Shown here: one piece after another, positions 1 through 7,937 of the stretch
How the letters are laid out: every line of letters starts with the position of its first letter
Position numbering within the stretch: the stretch's first letter is position 1
Assembly (NCBI GenBank): GCA_021204335.1
Contig: JAJPZM010000381.1
Span: forward strand, 1 to 39,558
Length of the DNA: 39,558 nucleotides
Source: Parabacteroides sp.
GTDB taxonomy: Bacteria > Bacteroidota > Bacteroidia > Bacteroidales > Tannerellaceae
Direction: 5' to 3'
Notes under the pieces: generated by a model
The model's input: only the letters and a program-made list of their open reading frames with translations
Database searches by the model: none
Told to the model about the DNA's origin: nothing
Program-made: the position numbers and the translations under genes

Positions 1-19
1 AATGAATTGGCCGCATAAC

Positions 20-52
20 AAAAAAAAGAAGGCATCCTTTTAGGACACCTTC
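20..52 (-). terminator. Rho-independent terminator, minus strand, with no gene feeding it
   Basis: Read on the minus strand, an imperfect stem (AAGGTGTCCT / AGGATGCCTT, two central mismatches, loop AAA) is followed by CTTTTTTT. The shape is that of an intrinsic terminator. No minus-strand gene lies to its right before the plus-strand gene at 254, so it may end a short untranslated RNA or be the remnant of one. Confidence 0.55.
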
Positions 53-131
53 ATCCCCAATTATCCTACAATAATTGAAATTCAAACTATCTCAAAAGAC
101 CGTCCTGTCAATTTCATTTTAGCTTTATTTA

Positions 132-139
132 TACTTTTG
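132..139 (+). promoter_or_regulatory. Possible Bacteroidota -7 box (TACTTTTG)
   Basis: This is a perfect match to TAnnTTTG about 115 nt upstream of the first gene. No -33 TTTG element is seen at the expected distance, and a second match lies closer to the gene at 222-229, so this one is the weaker candidate. Confidence 0.3.
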
Positions 140-221
140 CATGCAGCAGAATCACCTGAAAATGCCCTTGGATATCTCTAAAGAAATTGAATAGTTCCCG
201 ATAATATAAGAGAAAATAAAC

Positions 222-229
222 TATCTTTG
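222..229 (+). promoter_or_regulatory. Bacteroidota -7 box (TATCTTTG) for the AAA-ATPase gene
   Basis: TATCTTTG matches TAnnTTTG exactly and would place the transcript start near 236, leaving a leader of about 18 nt before ATG at 254. The TTG at 227 that could serve as an earlier start lies inside this box and would not be transcribed, which settles the start choice. Confidence 0.6.
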
Positions 230-253
230 TCTGAACGATTAATCTGTTTCGCT

Positions 254-1966
254 ATGAGAAGTTATAAGATACCGTATGCTGTAATGAATTACGCCAAACT
301 GCGTGAGGAAGGTTATTATTATGTCGATAAAAGCCGGTATATTGCAGAACTGGAGAAATATCAGGTACCGGTTTTCCTGCGCCCGCGGCGTTTTGGGAAA
401 AGTCTTTTCTGTACGATGCTTGATTATTACTATGACCTGAACGAGGCTGATCGTTTCGAATCGCTTTTCGGCGATACCTGGATCGGCCAGCATCCAACCG
501 GACGGCAAAACAGCTATATGGTGTTGCATCTGGACTTCTCGATCGTCTCTGTGAGAGAAAATCTCAACGAACTGGAACGGGCATTCGACGCAGTTATCCT
601 ACCCAAAATCCGGGGGTTTGCAGAGGTTACCTATAAAGAATTCTTTACAGATTTCAAAGCGGATTCTCTGAGTTCGTCGGATTTATTGTCCAATATTCTT
701 ACTTACATATCACTAAATGATCTCCCCCCTATTTATCTGATCATCGACGAATACGATAATTTCACTAATCAACTGATCACCTCCTTTAAAGACAATCTTT
801 ACAGCGAGTTGACGACCGGAGATAGTTTTCTCCGCACGTTTTTCAAGGTCATTAAAGAAGGGGTGAAAGCCCAGGGTATTGCCGGGACATTCATTACCGG
901 TGTACTTCCTATCACAATGGACGATCTTACCAGCGGGTTTAATATTGCGCAAATGGTTACATTACAACCGGGACTGGTTAATATGCTAGGATTTACATAC
1001 GAAGAAACGGAAACTTATCTGCAAGCAATTTTCGACGGTTATGGATTCGACAAAGCATTATTGCCGGAAGTCCGCCAGATTATCCGGAATAATTATGACG
1101 GCTACCGTTTCCTGCCTAATGCAAATCCAATCTATAATTCAACGATTCTCACTTACTTTCTGAGTGATTTTACCATCAACAACGGTACTATCCCGGATGA
1201 ACTGATCGATGAAAATCTCCGTACCGACTTGGGATGGATCAGACGTTTGACCTTAGGTGAAGAACGGGCAAAAGAGATGCTCCACCAGCTGGTATATGAA
1301 GGAACATTGGGCTATACCCGCGAGATGATGAAAAGTAAATTTACCAGGGAACAGTTCTTCCAGAAAGAGTTCTATCCTATTTCACTCTTCTATTTGGGGA
1401 TGACGACACTGGCCGACAATTTCGATATGATATTGCCCAATAACACGATGCGTACTATTTTCGTCGATTATTACAATACCCTGAACGATCTTCGCGGCAC
1501 AGCCGATAAATATATCGGTTTCTTCAAACAGTTCACGAAGGATCATTCCATCGAAACACTTTTCGAGGGTTATTACCGCGTCTATTTGGGGCAGTTCCCG
1601 GCACAAAGCTTCGATAAAATGAATGAGAACTTTATCAGGAATACCTTCTACGAACTTTGCAACCGTTACTTAAGCAGCGAGTACCTTTTCGCTCTGGAAC
1701 AAAACTATCCCTCCGGTCGTGCAGACTGGGAGATTACCGGACGTCCAGGTACTTCTTATCATAAGAATAAACAGATTGTTGAATTCAAATATTTCCCATC
1801 GAAAGAGGCCAAACGTATTCTTGCCCTCGAAGCCCCGCATACAGAAGACGTTGATCAAGTTCGTCGCTATGCGGCCGACGCCAAAGAAATATTTCCAGAG
1901 TTCCATATTCGCAGGTTTGTTATATATGTGACAGCGAACAAAGGGTACAGGATCTGGGAAGTTTAA
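254..1966 (+). CDS. AAA-ATPase-like / PD-(D/E)XK nuclease-fold protein
   Basis: The 570-residue protein belongs to a family abundant in Bacteroidales: an N-terminal AAA-ATPase-like domain (AAA-ATPase_like, PF09820) joined to a C-terminal PD-(D/E)XK nuclease-fold domain (PF08011). A P-loop-like RPRRFGKS is at residues 43-50. A Walker B-like LIIDEYDN is near residue 160. The C-terminal nuclease core ends in VEFKYF near residue 510, with the expected acidic residue upstream (GRADWEI). The cellular role of these proteins is unknown; defence or DNA-maintenance roles have been suggested from the fold alone. It is a single gene with its own promoter. ATG at 254 is preferred over TTG at 227 because the latter sits in the -7 box. 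Family assignment is confident, function is not. Confidence 0.85.
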   Translation: MRSYKIPYAVMNYAKLREEGYYYVDKSRYIAELEKYQVPVFLRPRRFGKSLFCTMLDYYYDLNEADRFESLFGDTWIGQHPTGRQNSYMVLHLDFSIVSVRENLNELERAFDAVILPKIRGFAEVTYKEFFTDFKADSLSSSDLLSNILTYISLNDLPPIYLIIDEYDNFTNQLITSFKDNLYSELTTGDSFLRTFFKVIKEGVKAQGIAGTFITGVLPITMDDLTSGFNIAQMVTLQPGLVNMLGFTYEETETYLQAIFDGYGFDKALLPEVRQIIRNNYDGYRFLPNANPIYNSTILTYFLSDFTINNGTIPDELIDENLRTDLGWIRRLTLGEERAKEMLHQLVYEGTLGYTREMMKSKFTREQFFQKEFYPISLFYLGMTTLADNFDMILPNNTMRTIFVDYYNTLNDLRGTADKYIGFFKQFTKDHSIETLFEGYYRVYLGQFPAQSFDKMNENFIRNTFYELCNRYLSSEYLFALEQNYPSGRADWEITGRPGTSYHKNKQIVEFKYFPSKEAKRILALEAPHTEDVDQVRRYAADAKEIFPEFHIRRFVIYVTANKGYRIWEV

Positions 1967-2104
1967 CTATCATTTTGATCATATCTAAAGCTTATTTGTA
2001 ACACGCTCTTTTTCTCAAACAAGGTATCTAGGTATAAATAGGGTACTTTGGGCAGAGGAAAAAGGCTTTTTCATAGCTATTGGCTTCGGTTTTGCATCGA
2101 TTAT

Positions 2105-2177
2105 CCGGCAGATAGCTCTGGTTACCTGCCGGATAGTTTCAACCACCCGGCAGGTAACCGGAATTGTCCGGCAGGTA
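2105..2177. repeat. Repeat cluster A: four copies of CCGGCAGRTA in mixed orientation
   Basis: Copies lie at 2105-2114 (+, A variant), 2123-2132 (-), 2147-2156 (+) and 2168-2177 (+). The middle pair extends to a perfect 13-bp inverted repeat: GGTTACCTGCCGG at 2120-2132 and CCGGCAGGTAACC at 2147-2159, with a 14-nt loop. Copies 3 and 4 are 21 bp apart. The function is unknown. It lies about 350 bp beyond the 3' end of the recombinase gene, so recombinase arm sites are possible, but a folded RNA or protein-binding array fits equally well. Confidence 0.8.
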
Positions 2178-2500
2178 ATTAAATCTAGCTGGGACATCTT
2201 TACCCCACTTCCCTATTTTCAGTGAACGACCGACGGTTATTCAACATCTTTTTGCTGGAACGCCATAAAAAAACGGTTCATTCCTAACTAACAAAATGTA
2301 TCTGTTTTTATTTGCTTAACGGCATAGGAACAAACTGTCGCGGAAGCTATTCCAAACACAAAAACAAAAAGTCATCAGATTTCTCAGCCCACTTTCTTTC
2401 TGCCATGCTTCAACTTCGCCTGAAGCACGTAAATAATCCCGTTCCTTTACTTTGCCCCATAGAAAGGACGGAAAAAGAGATTAAATGACAAAATGATTTT

Positions 2501-2508
2501 CAAAGATA
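2501..2508 (-). promoter_or_regulatory. Orphan -7 box (TATCTTTG on the minus strand)
   Basis: CAAAGATA on the plus strand is a perfect minus-strand TAnnTTTG located just beyond the recombinase stop codon. It would drive transcription leftward into the gene-free stretch that contains repeat cluster A. An 8-bp match can arise by chance, so it is a candidate only. Confidence 0.3.
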
Positions 2509-2524
2509 ACCGGAGCATATCCAG

Positions 2525-3454
2525 TCAATCCAGATTCGTTACTTTATAATTGATTCGTTTCACCAAGTCTTCATTAAACGAGTCGAGATAAATTTGTGTC
2601 GTTTTCTCGCTGGCATGCCCCAGGCAGGAACTGATTATCGCTGTCGGCATCAACTGGTTGCGGGCGGCCGTTGCCCAGGAATGGCGCGCCATATAGGATG
2701 ACAAGGATTCTGGGATATTGGCTTTTTTTGCAATAATCTTGAGATGACGGTTGAAGTTGGAAAGGGCACTGCGATAATGTTTGTAGTTCTTTTCGGCATC
2801 TTCCTTTTCGGAAAGTATAGACCAGACGTAGCTGCTATCGGTACGATATTTCGCTATGATCTCCAGCATCGGTTTTTCGGCAAAGACAAAAACTGGTCGG
2901 CCGGTCTTTACCCGGTCGTAATGGATCTTTTCTTTTTCTACCTGCTCCCATTTCAGGCAGGCCATATCGGCAAACCCCATCCCACAGGCATAAAAGCTGA
3001 AAAGAAACATATCCCGCGACATGGCGAGCGATGAGCCTTCTTCCAGTTTGAGGTTCTTGATCCTCCGCAGCCATCTTTTAGGCAGCGATCTTTTACGGGT
3101 CGGCATCGTCTCGAGCGGTATACCTGTAAAAGGATTTACGCGCGGACGGATAATTTTCTCATCCACCGCCCTGTTGTAGATAGATCGCAAATTACGCAGG
3201 TAAAAACGTGCCGTATTTTCACAACACCCTTGACGCAGCACCCAGCTTTCGTAGTCTTTCAACACAACCGGCTTAAAAAGCTGAAAAGGGATCCGTTCAC
3301 TCCCGGTAAACTGCACGAACGATTTCAGTCTGCTCCGGTAGGCCTGTGCTATTCCATAGCGCCCTCCCTGCTCCATCCTATCGATCACTCCCAGCGCATA
3401 AAGCACAAACCCATTCCTGGCAATCCCTTTTTTAATCTTTTCAATTTCTTCCAT
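2525..3454 (-). CDS. Tyrosine recombinase (site-specific integrase), possibly catalytically altered
   Basis: The 309-residue protein has the layout of Bacteroidales tyrosine recombinases: an N-terminal SAM-like core-binding domain (about residues 20-110) and a C-terminal catalytic domain. Visible catalytic elements are the beta-hairpin lysine (VKTGRP), ARHSWAT with the second arginine, LGHASEKTTQIYL with the second histidine and the nucleophilic tyrosine. The block that usually carries the first catalytic arginine (FYxRGM in relatives as recalled) reads FYACGM here, with a TGT codon one transition from CGT. If the alignment is right, strand cleavage would be crippled. A 10-bp inverted repeat lies directly upstream. 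Neighbours are not phage or conjugation genes, so it looks like an isolated chromosomal recombinase, perhaps a DNA invertase, or a relic. Confidence 0.85.
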   Translation of the reverse strand: MEEIEKIKKGIARNGFVLYALGVIDRMEQGGRYGIAQAYRSRLKSFVQFTGSERIPFQLFKPVVLKDYESWVLRQGCCENTARFYLRNLRSIYNRAVDEKIIRPRVNPFTGIPLETMPTRKRSLPKRWLRRIKNLKLEEGSSLAMSRDMFLFSFYACGMGFADMACLKWEQVEKEKIHYDRVKTGRPVFVFAEKPMLEIIAKYRTDSSYVWSILSEKEDAEKNYKHYRSALSNFNRHLKIIAKKANIPESLSSYMARHSWATAARNQLMPTAIISSCLGHASEKTTQIYLDSFNEDLVKRINYKVTNLD

Positions 3455-3457
3455 TTT

Positions 3458-3500
3458 ATTTTCTGTTTAAATGAATATTGGCTGGAATATAACAGAAAAT
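3458..3500. repeat. 10-bp perfect inverted repeat upstream of the recombinase gene
   Basis: ATTTTCTGTT at 3458-3467 and AACAGAAAAT at 3491-3500 form a perfect inverted repeat around a 23-nt spacer. It begins 3 nt before the recombinase start codon on the minus strand, so it could be an autoregulatory operator or an mRNA hairpin. The inner TTCTGTT/AACAGAA arms recur in the cobJ leader at 23461-23481. Confidence 0.6.
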
Positions 3501-3643
3501 GCCGGGAATGAGTTTGAAAAACACGTATCTTCTGAATTTCGGTATTTGGAGGTGTTTGAACTAAAAATCCGACTATTAATATTCCAAATTAATAATCGAC
3601 ATTCCATCTTTACGCAACATTCGTTCCGGTAAATTAATTGAAT

Positions 3644-3651
3644 TACTTTTG
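3644..3651 (+). promoter_or_regulatory. Bacteroidota -7 box (TACTTTTG) for the 3681 lipoprotein gene
   Basis: A perfect TAnnTTTG lies 29 nt before the ATG at 3681. No matching -33 element was seen. Confidence 0.5.
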
Positions 3652-3680
3652 CTCCCCGTTTTAAATAAAATTCAAGAGAG

Positions 3681-4952
3681 ATGAAAAAAACTTTTTATTT
3701 AGTAGCGGTGGCCTTTATATTCGGCCTATTTACCGCATGTGATGACGACAATGATAACGATACCCCGGTTATCAATCCCACACCGAAGGAACAATGGGAA
3801 AAAACACTCCGCGGAGACAATCAGACCCTGTTGGCTTTCCCTGATATTTTTGCCGATTACTGGGAATATACCTATTCGTATAAGGATAATCCTAACATTG
3901 GTTTACGCCTGACCGGAAAATATCCCAAGTCGCGTTTCTTTAACTTTACAATCTACGATGATGAAACGCAGATAGACATGTCGAGCATTGAAGATGTAAA
4001 TATCCAACCGGATGACAGTTCGATCAATCCATATACCAAAGAAACAAATGATTACGGTTCGAACGGCTATACGATTTACATCGTTCCGGCAAGTACACCG
4101 GCAAACCTGCGTGCTTCTATGAAGAATATATGTGAGTTTCCGGATACTTTGAACATGGTTTCCGTATTCATGCGTCTTTATCTAGCAAAACAATACAGTG
4201 GAGATGAATATGGTGGTGTAGAAATGCCTGCGATCCAAGCTTTTGATGTGACAACAGGTAAAGATGTTGATTTCCCCAAACGCGAAAAATGCAACATTCA
4301 TGAGTCATTAAAAATGCCGCCGATGGACTTTTCCTCAGATATGAAACCGCTTCCTTTCATGCAGGCTCCTCTGAACCTGATGTATCCGAATAGTCCTGCC
4401 GAGTATTTGTTCACCCGTATCAAACTAAACGAAGGCGAAGTGGCAACTTTCCGTTTTATCCCGCCGACAGCCCCCAAAAGTGTGAGCGAATATCCTACTG
4501 CTGATGTACGTTACTGGTCTGTCTGCCTCGGTTCTTCCGAAACTTATTCGTATGTTTCAATCTATGACGAAGAGATGCCGAAGGTTGACAAAGACGGTTT
4601 CGTTACCTTTATCATTGCTGATGCAAATTCTGCCAAACTCGAAAATATCAAGGCCAAAGCAGACGCAAACGATGGTACATATGTATTAGTCTGGAACCGT
4701 AAAGAACAGGGAGATGGAATCCTTGCCCTGTATCGCAATATGGTAATCAATAAGAATTATGATCATTCCATGCGCGAACAGATGGTTTCTATACCTTTGG
4801 AAGCTGCAGGTGGCGATATGACAAATTTCAACCCCATGACGATGATTGCTATGCTAGCAATGAAAAATTGGGGTCCGCAGGGATATAAGTTCAGTGAAGA
4901 TGATTATCTGAGCGAAGAATTTAACTATGCTCTTATCAGACGCATGCAGTAA
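3681..4952 (+). CDS. Hypothetical lipoprotein
   Basis: The 423-residue protein begins with a classic lipoprotein signal ending in the lipobox LFTAC (Cys20). It is followed by an acidic DDDNDNDTP stretch of the sort found just after the lipid anchor in Bacteroidota lipoproteins destined for the cell surface. The rest shows no domain I recognise. It alternates beta-prone segments with several proline-rich turns and lacks TonB, SusD or hydrolase signatures. It stands alone with its own -7 box and a strong terminator right after the stop, so it is probably a monocistronic unit. Function is unknown; a surface-exposed binding or structural lipoprotein is the most that can be inferred. Confidence 0.85.
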   Translation: MKKTFYLVAVAFIFGLFTACDDDNDNDTPVINPTPKEQWEKTLRGDNQTLLAFPDIFADYWEYTYSYKDNPNIGLRLTGKYPKSRFFNFTIYDDETQIDMSSIEDVNIQPDDSSINPYTKETNDYGSNGYTIYIVPASTPANLRASMKNICEFPDTLNMVSVFMRLYLAKQYSGDEYGGVEMPAIQAFDVTTGKDVDFPKREKCNIHESLKMPPMDFSSDMKPLPFMQAPLNLMYPNSPAEYLFTRIKLNEGEVATFRFIPPTAPKSVSEYPTADVRYWSVCLGSSETYSYVSIYDEEMPKVDKDGFVTFIIADANSAKLENIKAKADANDGTYVLVWNRKEQGDGILALYRNMVINKNYDHSMREQMVSIPLEAAGGDMTNFNPMTMIAMLAMKNWGPQGYKFSEDDYLSEEFNYALIRRMQ

Positions 4953-4969
4953 TTCCCTATATAGAATGC

Positions 4970-5004
4970 AGAAAGGCGCAGACTTCAACAGTCTGCGCCT
5001 TTCT
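4970..5004. terminator. Strong bidirectional terminator
   Basis: A perfect 15-bp stem (AGAAAGGCGCAGACT with its complement) and a 5-nt loop sit between the convergent lipoprotein and histidine-kinase genes. T-rich sequence follows on the plus strand, and the stem itself supplies a TTTCT run on the minus strand, so it can serve both genes. Confidence 0.85.
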
Positions 5005-5036
5005 TATTAAACAACCTTTGTAGCCTTGCATCCATC

Positions 5037-6404
5037 TTAGATATGCGGTAACTCTACCACAAAAACTGTTCCTTCGCCCGGATAGGAATGTACCCGAATA
5101 TTACCTTTATGCAACTGGACTATCTTTTGAACCAACGCCATGCCGATGCCATTACCGACTGCATAATTACGGTTACTACCGCGCAGAAAGGGAGTAAAAA
5201 GATGTCCCATATCTTCTTCCGGTATTCCTATTCCAGAATCGGAAAAACGGAGAATGGATTTTTCTCCATAAAAAGAGATCTGTACCGACGAGGTCCGGTC
5301 GGCTGAAAATTTGCAATTGTTTTCCATCAGGTTGACAAAAGCAGTTTTTAATAGATAAGCATTACCTGAAACGGTGATCACTGCATCGTCATCAGCTTCT
5401 TCATCGAAAATCAGGGTTACTTTATAGGTGTTATTTGCTTTCAGAACCAGTTCGCGGGCATCGAGCAACAATTCATCCAGGCATACTTCTTCCATTTTGA
5501 TTTGCTCCGGCTGGTAACTGGCGCGAGCCAGGTTGAGCAAACCCTCGGATAACTTCACTACCTTATCCGCATCGACCAATGCATCTTCAATCGCCTTACG
5601 ATAGGTATCTACCGGACGCTCTTTAAGAAGGGCTATTTCCAAACCGCCGATCAATGCAGCCATAGGTGTTCGAAGTTCATGGGAGACATTGCTGACAAAC
5701 ATTTTTTGTGCATCGAATGATTGTTCCAGCCGGTCGAGCGTATGGTTAAAAGTAATAGCCAATTCATCCAGTTCGTCTTTTCCGTTTGTCACAGGGATCC
5801 TTTCACCCAAATTGAAAGCCGTTATTTTCTCAACTTTCCTGACAATGTTGGATACAGATGACAAAGCTCCCCGCGATAAGAAATAACCGACCACAGCGAG
5901 TATAGCCAGCCCGATCATCCATAAAGCAAGCAGGATATTCCGTAAAGCATCGACTTTGGCATAACCGTAACCGTCGAAAGCGGCTGCCGTAATAACATAA
6001 TCCCTCCCGTTGAAAGGATATAAAAGACCGACTACCTGATAGCCTCCTTCAAAGAATTCGATCGACTTTTCCCGGATGATGCGATCAATCATCTCCCGGG
6101 TTTCCTTCACCCGATCGATCTCTTTGGCATCATGGTAGAGCAGGTTAAAATCCGTATCATAAACGGCGACTTCCACCTCGTCGATAAACTCGCTATTGTT
6201 CAAATAAATAGATTGCATGGTTGCAGCGTCTACCTTATTCTGCAGGAAAAGGTTAGCCTTAGTTATCCCCTCCTTTTTCAGGTCGCGGAAGAATATATTT
6301 TTCCGGTTGTTTTCCGACAGGAACCAGATCATTCCCATAAGAATCAGGAAAACGGTTGCAGTAACAGCCGTATAGCGTATGGTGAGTTTAGTTCTGATTT
6401 TCAT
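5037..6404 (-). CDS. HAMP-type sensor histidine kinase
   Basis: The 455-residue inner-membrane kinase has a transmembrane helix near residues 12-29, a periplasmic domain of about 125 residues, and a second helix near 155-175. A HAMP linker follows, then a HisKA domain with SHELRTPM (phosphorylated His near residue 241). The HATPase carries an N box (NLMENNCKF), G1 (DSGIGIPEED) and G2 (GNGIGMAL). All catalytic motifs look intact. Its start overlaps the end of the restored upstream response-regulator frame by 17 nt, so the pair is translationally coupled. The signal sensed is unknown. The regulator half of this system is frame-broken, so the kinase may lack its partner unless the lesion is a sequencing error. 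Confidence 0.93.
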   Translation of the reverse strand: MKIRTKLTIRYTAVTATVFLILMGMIWFLSENNRKNIFFRDLKKEGITKANLFLQNKVDAATMQSIYLNNSEFIDEVEVAVYDTDFNLLYHDAKEIDRVKETREMIDRIIREKSIEFFEGGYQVVGLLYPFNGRDYVITAAAFDGYGYAKVDALRNILLALWMIGLAILAVVGYFLSRGALSSVSNIVRKVEKITAFNLGERIPVTNGKDELDELAITFNHTLDRLEQSFDAQKMFVSNVSHELRTPMAALIGGLEIALLKERPVDTYRKAIEDALVDADKVVKLSEGLLNLARASYQPEQIKMEEVCLDELLLDARELVLKANNTYKVTLIFDEEADDDAVITVSGNAYLLKTAFVNLMENNCKFSADRTSSVQISFYGEKSILRFSDSGIGIPEEDMGHLFTPFLRGSNRNYAVGNGIGMALVQKIVQLHKGNIRVHSYPGEGTVFVVELPHI

Positions 6405-7093
6405 GTTCGGTACGGAGTATAAAACCCATACCTGGTTTGGTATGGATCAGTTTAACGAGAAAGCCACGGTCTATTTTCTTACGCAAATAATTGATATAGA
6501 CATCAATAAAATTAGTACCCGTATCGAAATGGGTATTCCATACCTTGTCGGCTATCTCGACACGTGAAAGCACGCACGCGTTCCTGGTTTTCCATCATAT
6601 ATGCCAGCAAGTTAAACTCTTTAGGAGTCAGTTTAATTTCCCGTCCATCACGAAAAACAGATTTGATATGCAGGTTTATCTGCAAATCGGCATAAGTCAA
6701 TTTCTGAGGTTGAACAACCTGCGACACGTTCAAATTTCTTTTGAGAAGTACTTTTATACGCGCATCCAGCTCCCGAAAATCGAAAGGCTTTACCATATAA
6801 TCGTCAGCTCCGGCATCGAAACCGTCCAGCTTATCATCGGTAGTTCCCAAAGCGGTAACCATCAGGACAGGGATATTCGGGTTCAATTGCCGGATTTCTT
6901 TCGTAAACTCGAAGCCATTCATTTTGGGAAGGATAATATCGGATATCACCAGTTCGAAAGCCGATGCCCGGAAAAGACGTAACCCCATCTCGCCATCGAA
7001 AGCAAGGACAACCTGATAACCTGATTCTTCCAGCCCGACTTTCAATAGCTCCGCTACACGCTGTTCGTCTTCTACAACTAAAATTCTTGTCAT
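6388..7093 (-). pseudogene. OmpR-family response regulator, frame broken by a 4-bp duplication
   Basis: The receiver domain (residues 1-115; phosphoacceptor Asp52 in ISDIILPKMNG, conserved VKPF lysine) is followed by the start of an OmpR/PhoB winged helix. Near residue 172 the frame changes at a tandem GCGT GCGT (plus strand CACG CACG, 6571-6578). Reading continues out of frame to a stop at 6512. Removing one 4-bp unit restores ERVLSRVEIADKVW and the rest of the winged helix to 6388, giving a normal 233-residue protein that overlaps the kinase start. As written, the product loses its recognition helix and C-terminal hairpin, so DNA binding should fail. It could be a real slippage mutation or an assembly error. 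It has a good -7 box at 7124-7131. Confidence 0.85.
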
Positions 7094-7123
7094 GGATCGT
7101 CCCGTTTGGTTTGTTATTGGTAC

Positions 7124-7131
7124 AAAGATAA
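7124..7131 (-). promoter_or_regulatory. -7 box (TATCTTTG) for the two-component operon
   Basis: CAAAGATA on the plus strand is a perfect minus-strand TAnnTTTG 31 nt upstream of the regulator start. It is divergent from the promoter at 7163-7170. Confidence 0.55.
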
Positions 7132-7162
7132 ATAAACAATTTTTCCATTACCTTATTATTCC

Positions 7163-7170
7163 TATATTTG
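7163..7170 (+). promoter_or_regulatory. -7 box (TATATTTG) for the short-chain dehydrogenase gene
   Basis: A perfect TAnnTTTG predicts a transcript start near 7177, downstream of the ATG at 7092. This excludes the long upstream extension of the reading frame and supports GTG at 7203. Confidence 0.6.
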
Positions 7171-7202
7171 TTCTCTCAACTAGTACACTAACAAAAGAAA
7201 AA

Positions 7203-7928
7203 GTGAAAAGAATTATTATCATAGGAGCTACTTCCGGTATCGGTTACGAAGTGGCCAATATATACCGCAGGTTGGGCTGGCGTGTAGGTGTTGCCGGACG
7301 TCGTACAGAACGTCTGGAAGCCTTTAAAGAGCAAGCTCCCGAACAAATAGAGATTCAACAAATCGACGTTACGCAGGCCGATGCCGTAGATAAATTCCAT
7401 CAATTGATCGAAAAGCTGGGCGGCATGGATATTTTCCTGCTCAGCACAGGTGTCGGCAGCCAGAACCGGGCATTGGACCCGAAGATCGAACTGGCAACTG
7501 TCAATACCAACGCCATCGGTTTTACCCGTATGGTGACAGCGGCTTACAATTATTTTCAGGAACAGGGTAAAGGGCATCTCGCTGTTATCAGTTCCATTGC
7601 CGGAACAAAAGGACTTGGTGCTGCCCCGTCCTATTCGGCAACCAAACGTTTCCAGAATACCTATATCGATGCGTTGGCACAATTAGCCCGTATGAAAAAG
7701 TTGCCGATCACTTTCACCGATATTCGTCCCGGATTTGTTAAGACCGACTTGCTGAAAAACGACAAGTATCCCCTGCTGATGCGTCTGGAGAAGGTTGCGA
7801 AACGAATCGTACGTGCATTGAATCACAAAAAACGTAATGTTATCATCGACTGGCGGTATGCCGTACTTGTATTTTTATGGAGACTTATACCAGAAGGTAT
7901 TTGGGAACGCTTATCCATTCATAATTAA
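7203..7928 (+). CDS. Short-chain dehydrogenase/reductase (SDR)
   Basis: The 241-residue protein is a classical Rossmann-fold SDR. The cofactor loop GATSGIG begins near residue 7, an Arg-Arg pair follows the second strand (AGRRTERL, which favours NADPH), and the catalytic Ser is in ISSIAG with YSATK as the Tyr/Lys pair. The C-terminal segment ends in a hydrophobic stretch (YAVLVFLWRLIPEGIW) that may contact the membrane. Substrate cannot be read from sequence. The start at GTG 7203 is chosen because the promoter lies downstream of the earlier ATG and the Rossmann strand begins at once after it. It converges on the GtrA gene with only 9 nt between the two stops. Confidence 0.9.
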   Translation: MKRIIIIGATSGIGYEVANIYRRLGWRVGVAGRRTERLEAFKEQAPEQIEIQQIDVTQADAVDKFHQLIEKLGGMDIFLLSTGVGSQNRALDPKIELATVNTNAIGFTRMVTAAYNYFQEQGKGHLAVISSIAGTKGLGAAPSYSATKRFQNTYIDALAQLARMKKLPITFTDIRPGFVKTDLLKNDKYPLLMRLEKVAKRIVRALNHKKRNVIIDWRYAVLVFLWRLIPEGIWERLSIHN

Positions 7929-7937
7929 AGCAAACAC

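Larger units (their letters stand above)
1967..2524. other. 558-bp intergenic region between convergent genes
   Basis: No convincing gene is present. It holds a four-copy CCGGCAGRTA repeat cluster (2105-2177) and an orphan minus-strand -7 box (2501-2508). A 60-codon minus-strand reading frame at 2015-2197 is written across the repeats and is probably fortuitous. No terminator with a clear T-tract was found after either flanking gene. Confidence 0.6.

Noticed and set aside
227..253. TTG start nine codons upstream of the AAA-ATPase ATG
   Set aside because: It lies inside a perfect -7 promoter box and would precede the transcript start.
2015..2197. 60-codon minus-strand reading frame across repeat cluster A
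   Set aside because: Its sequence is dictated by the repeats, and it has no recognisable domain or convincing promoter.
3458..3500. Invertible promoter flanked by the 10-bp inverted repeat
   Set aside because: The 23-nt spacer is too short for inversion and contains no -7 box.
7092..7202. Upstream extension of the short-chain dehydrogenase frame to ATG 7092
   Set aside because: It spans both divergent promoters; the Rossmann strand starts just after GTG 7203.
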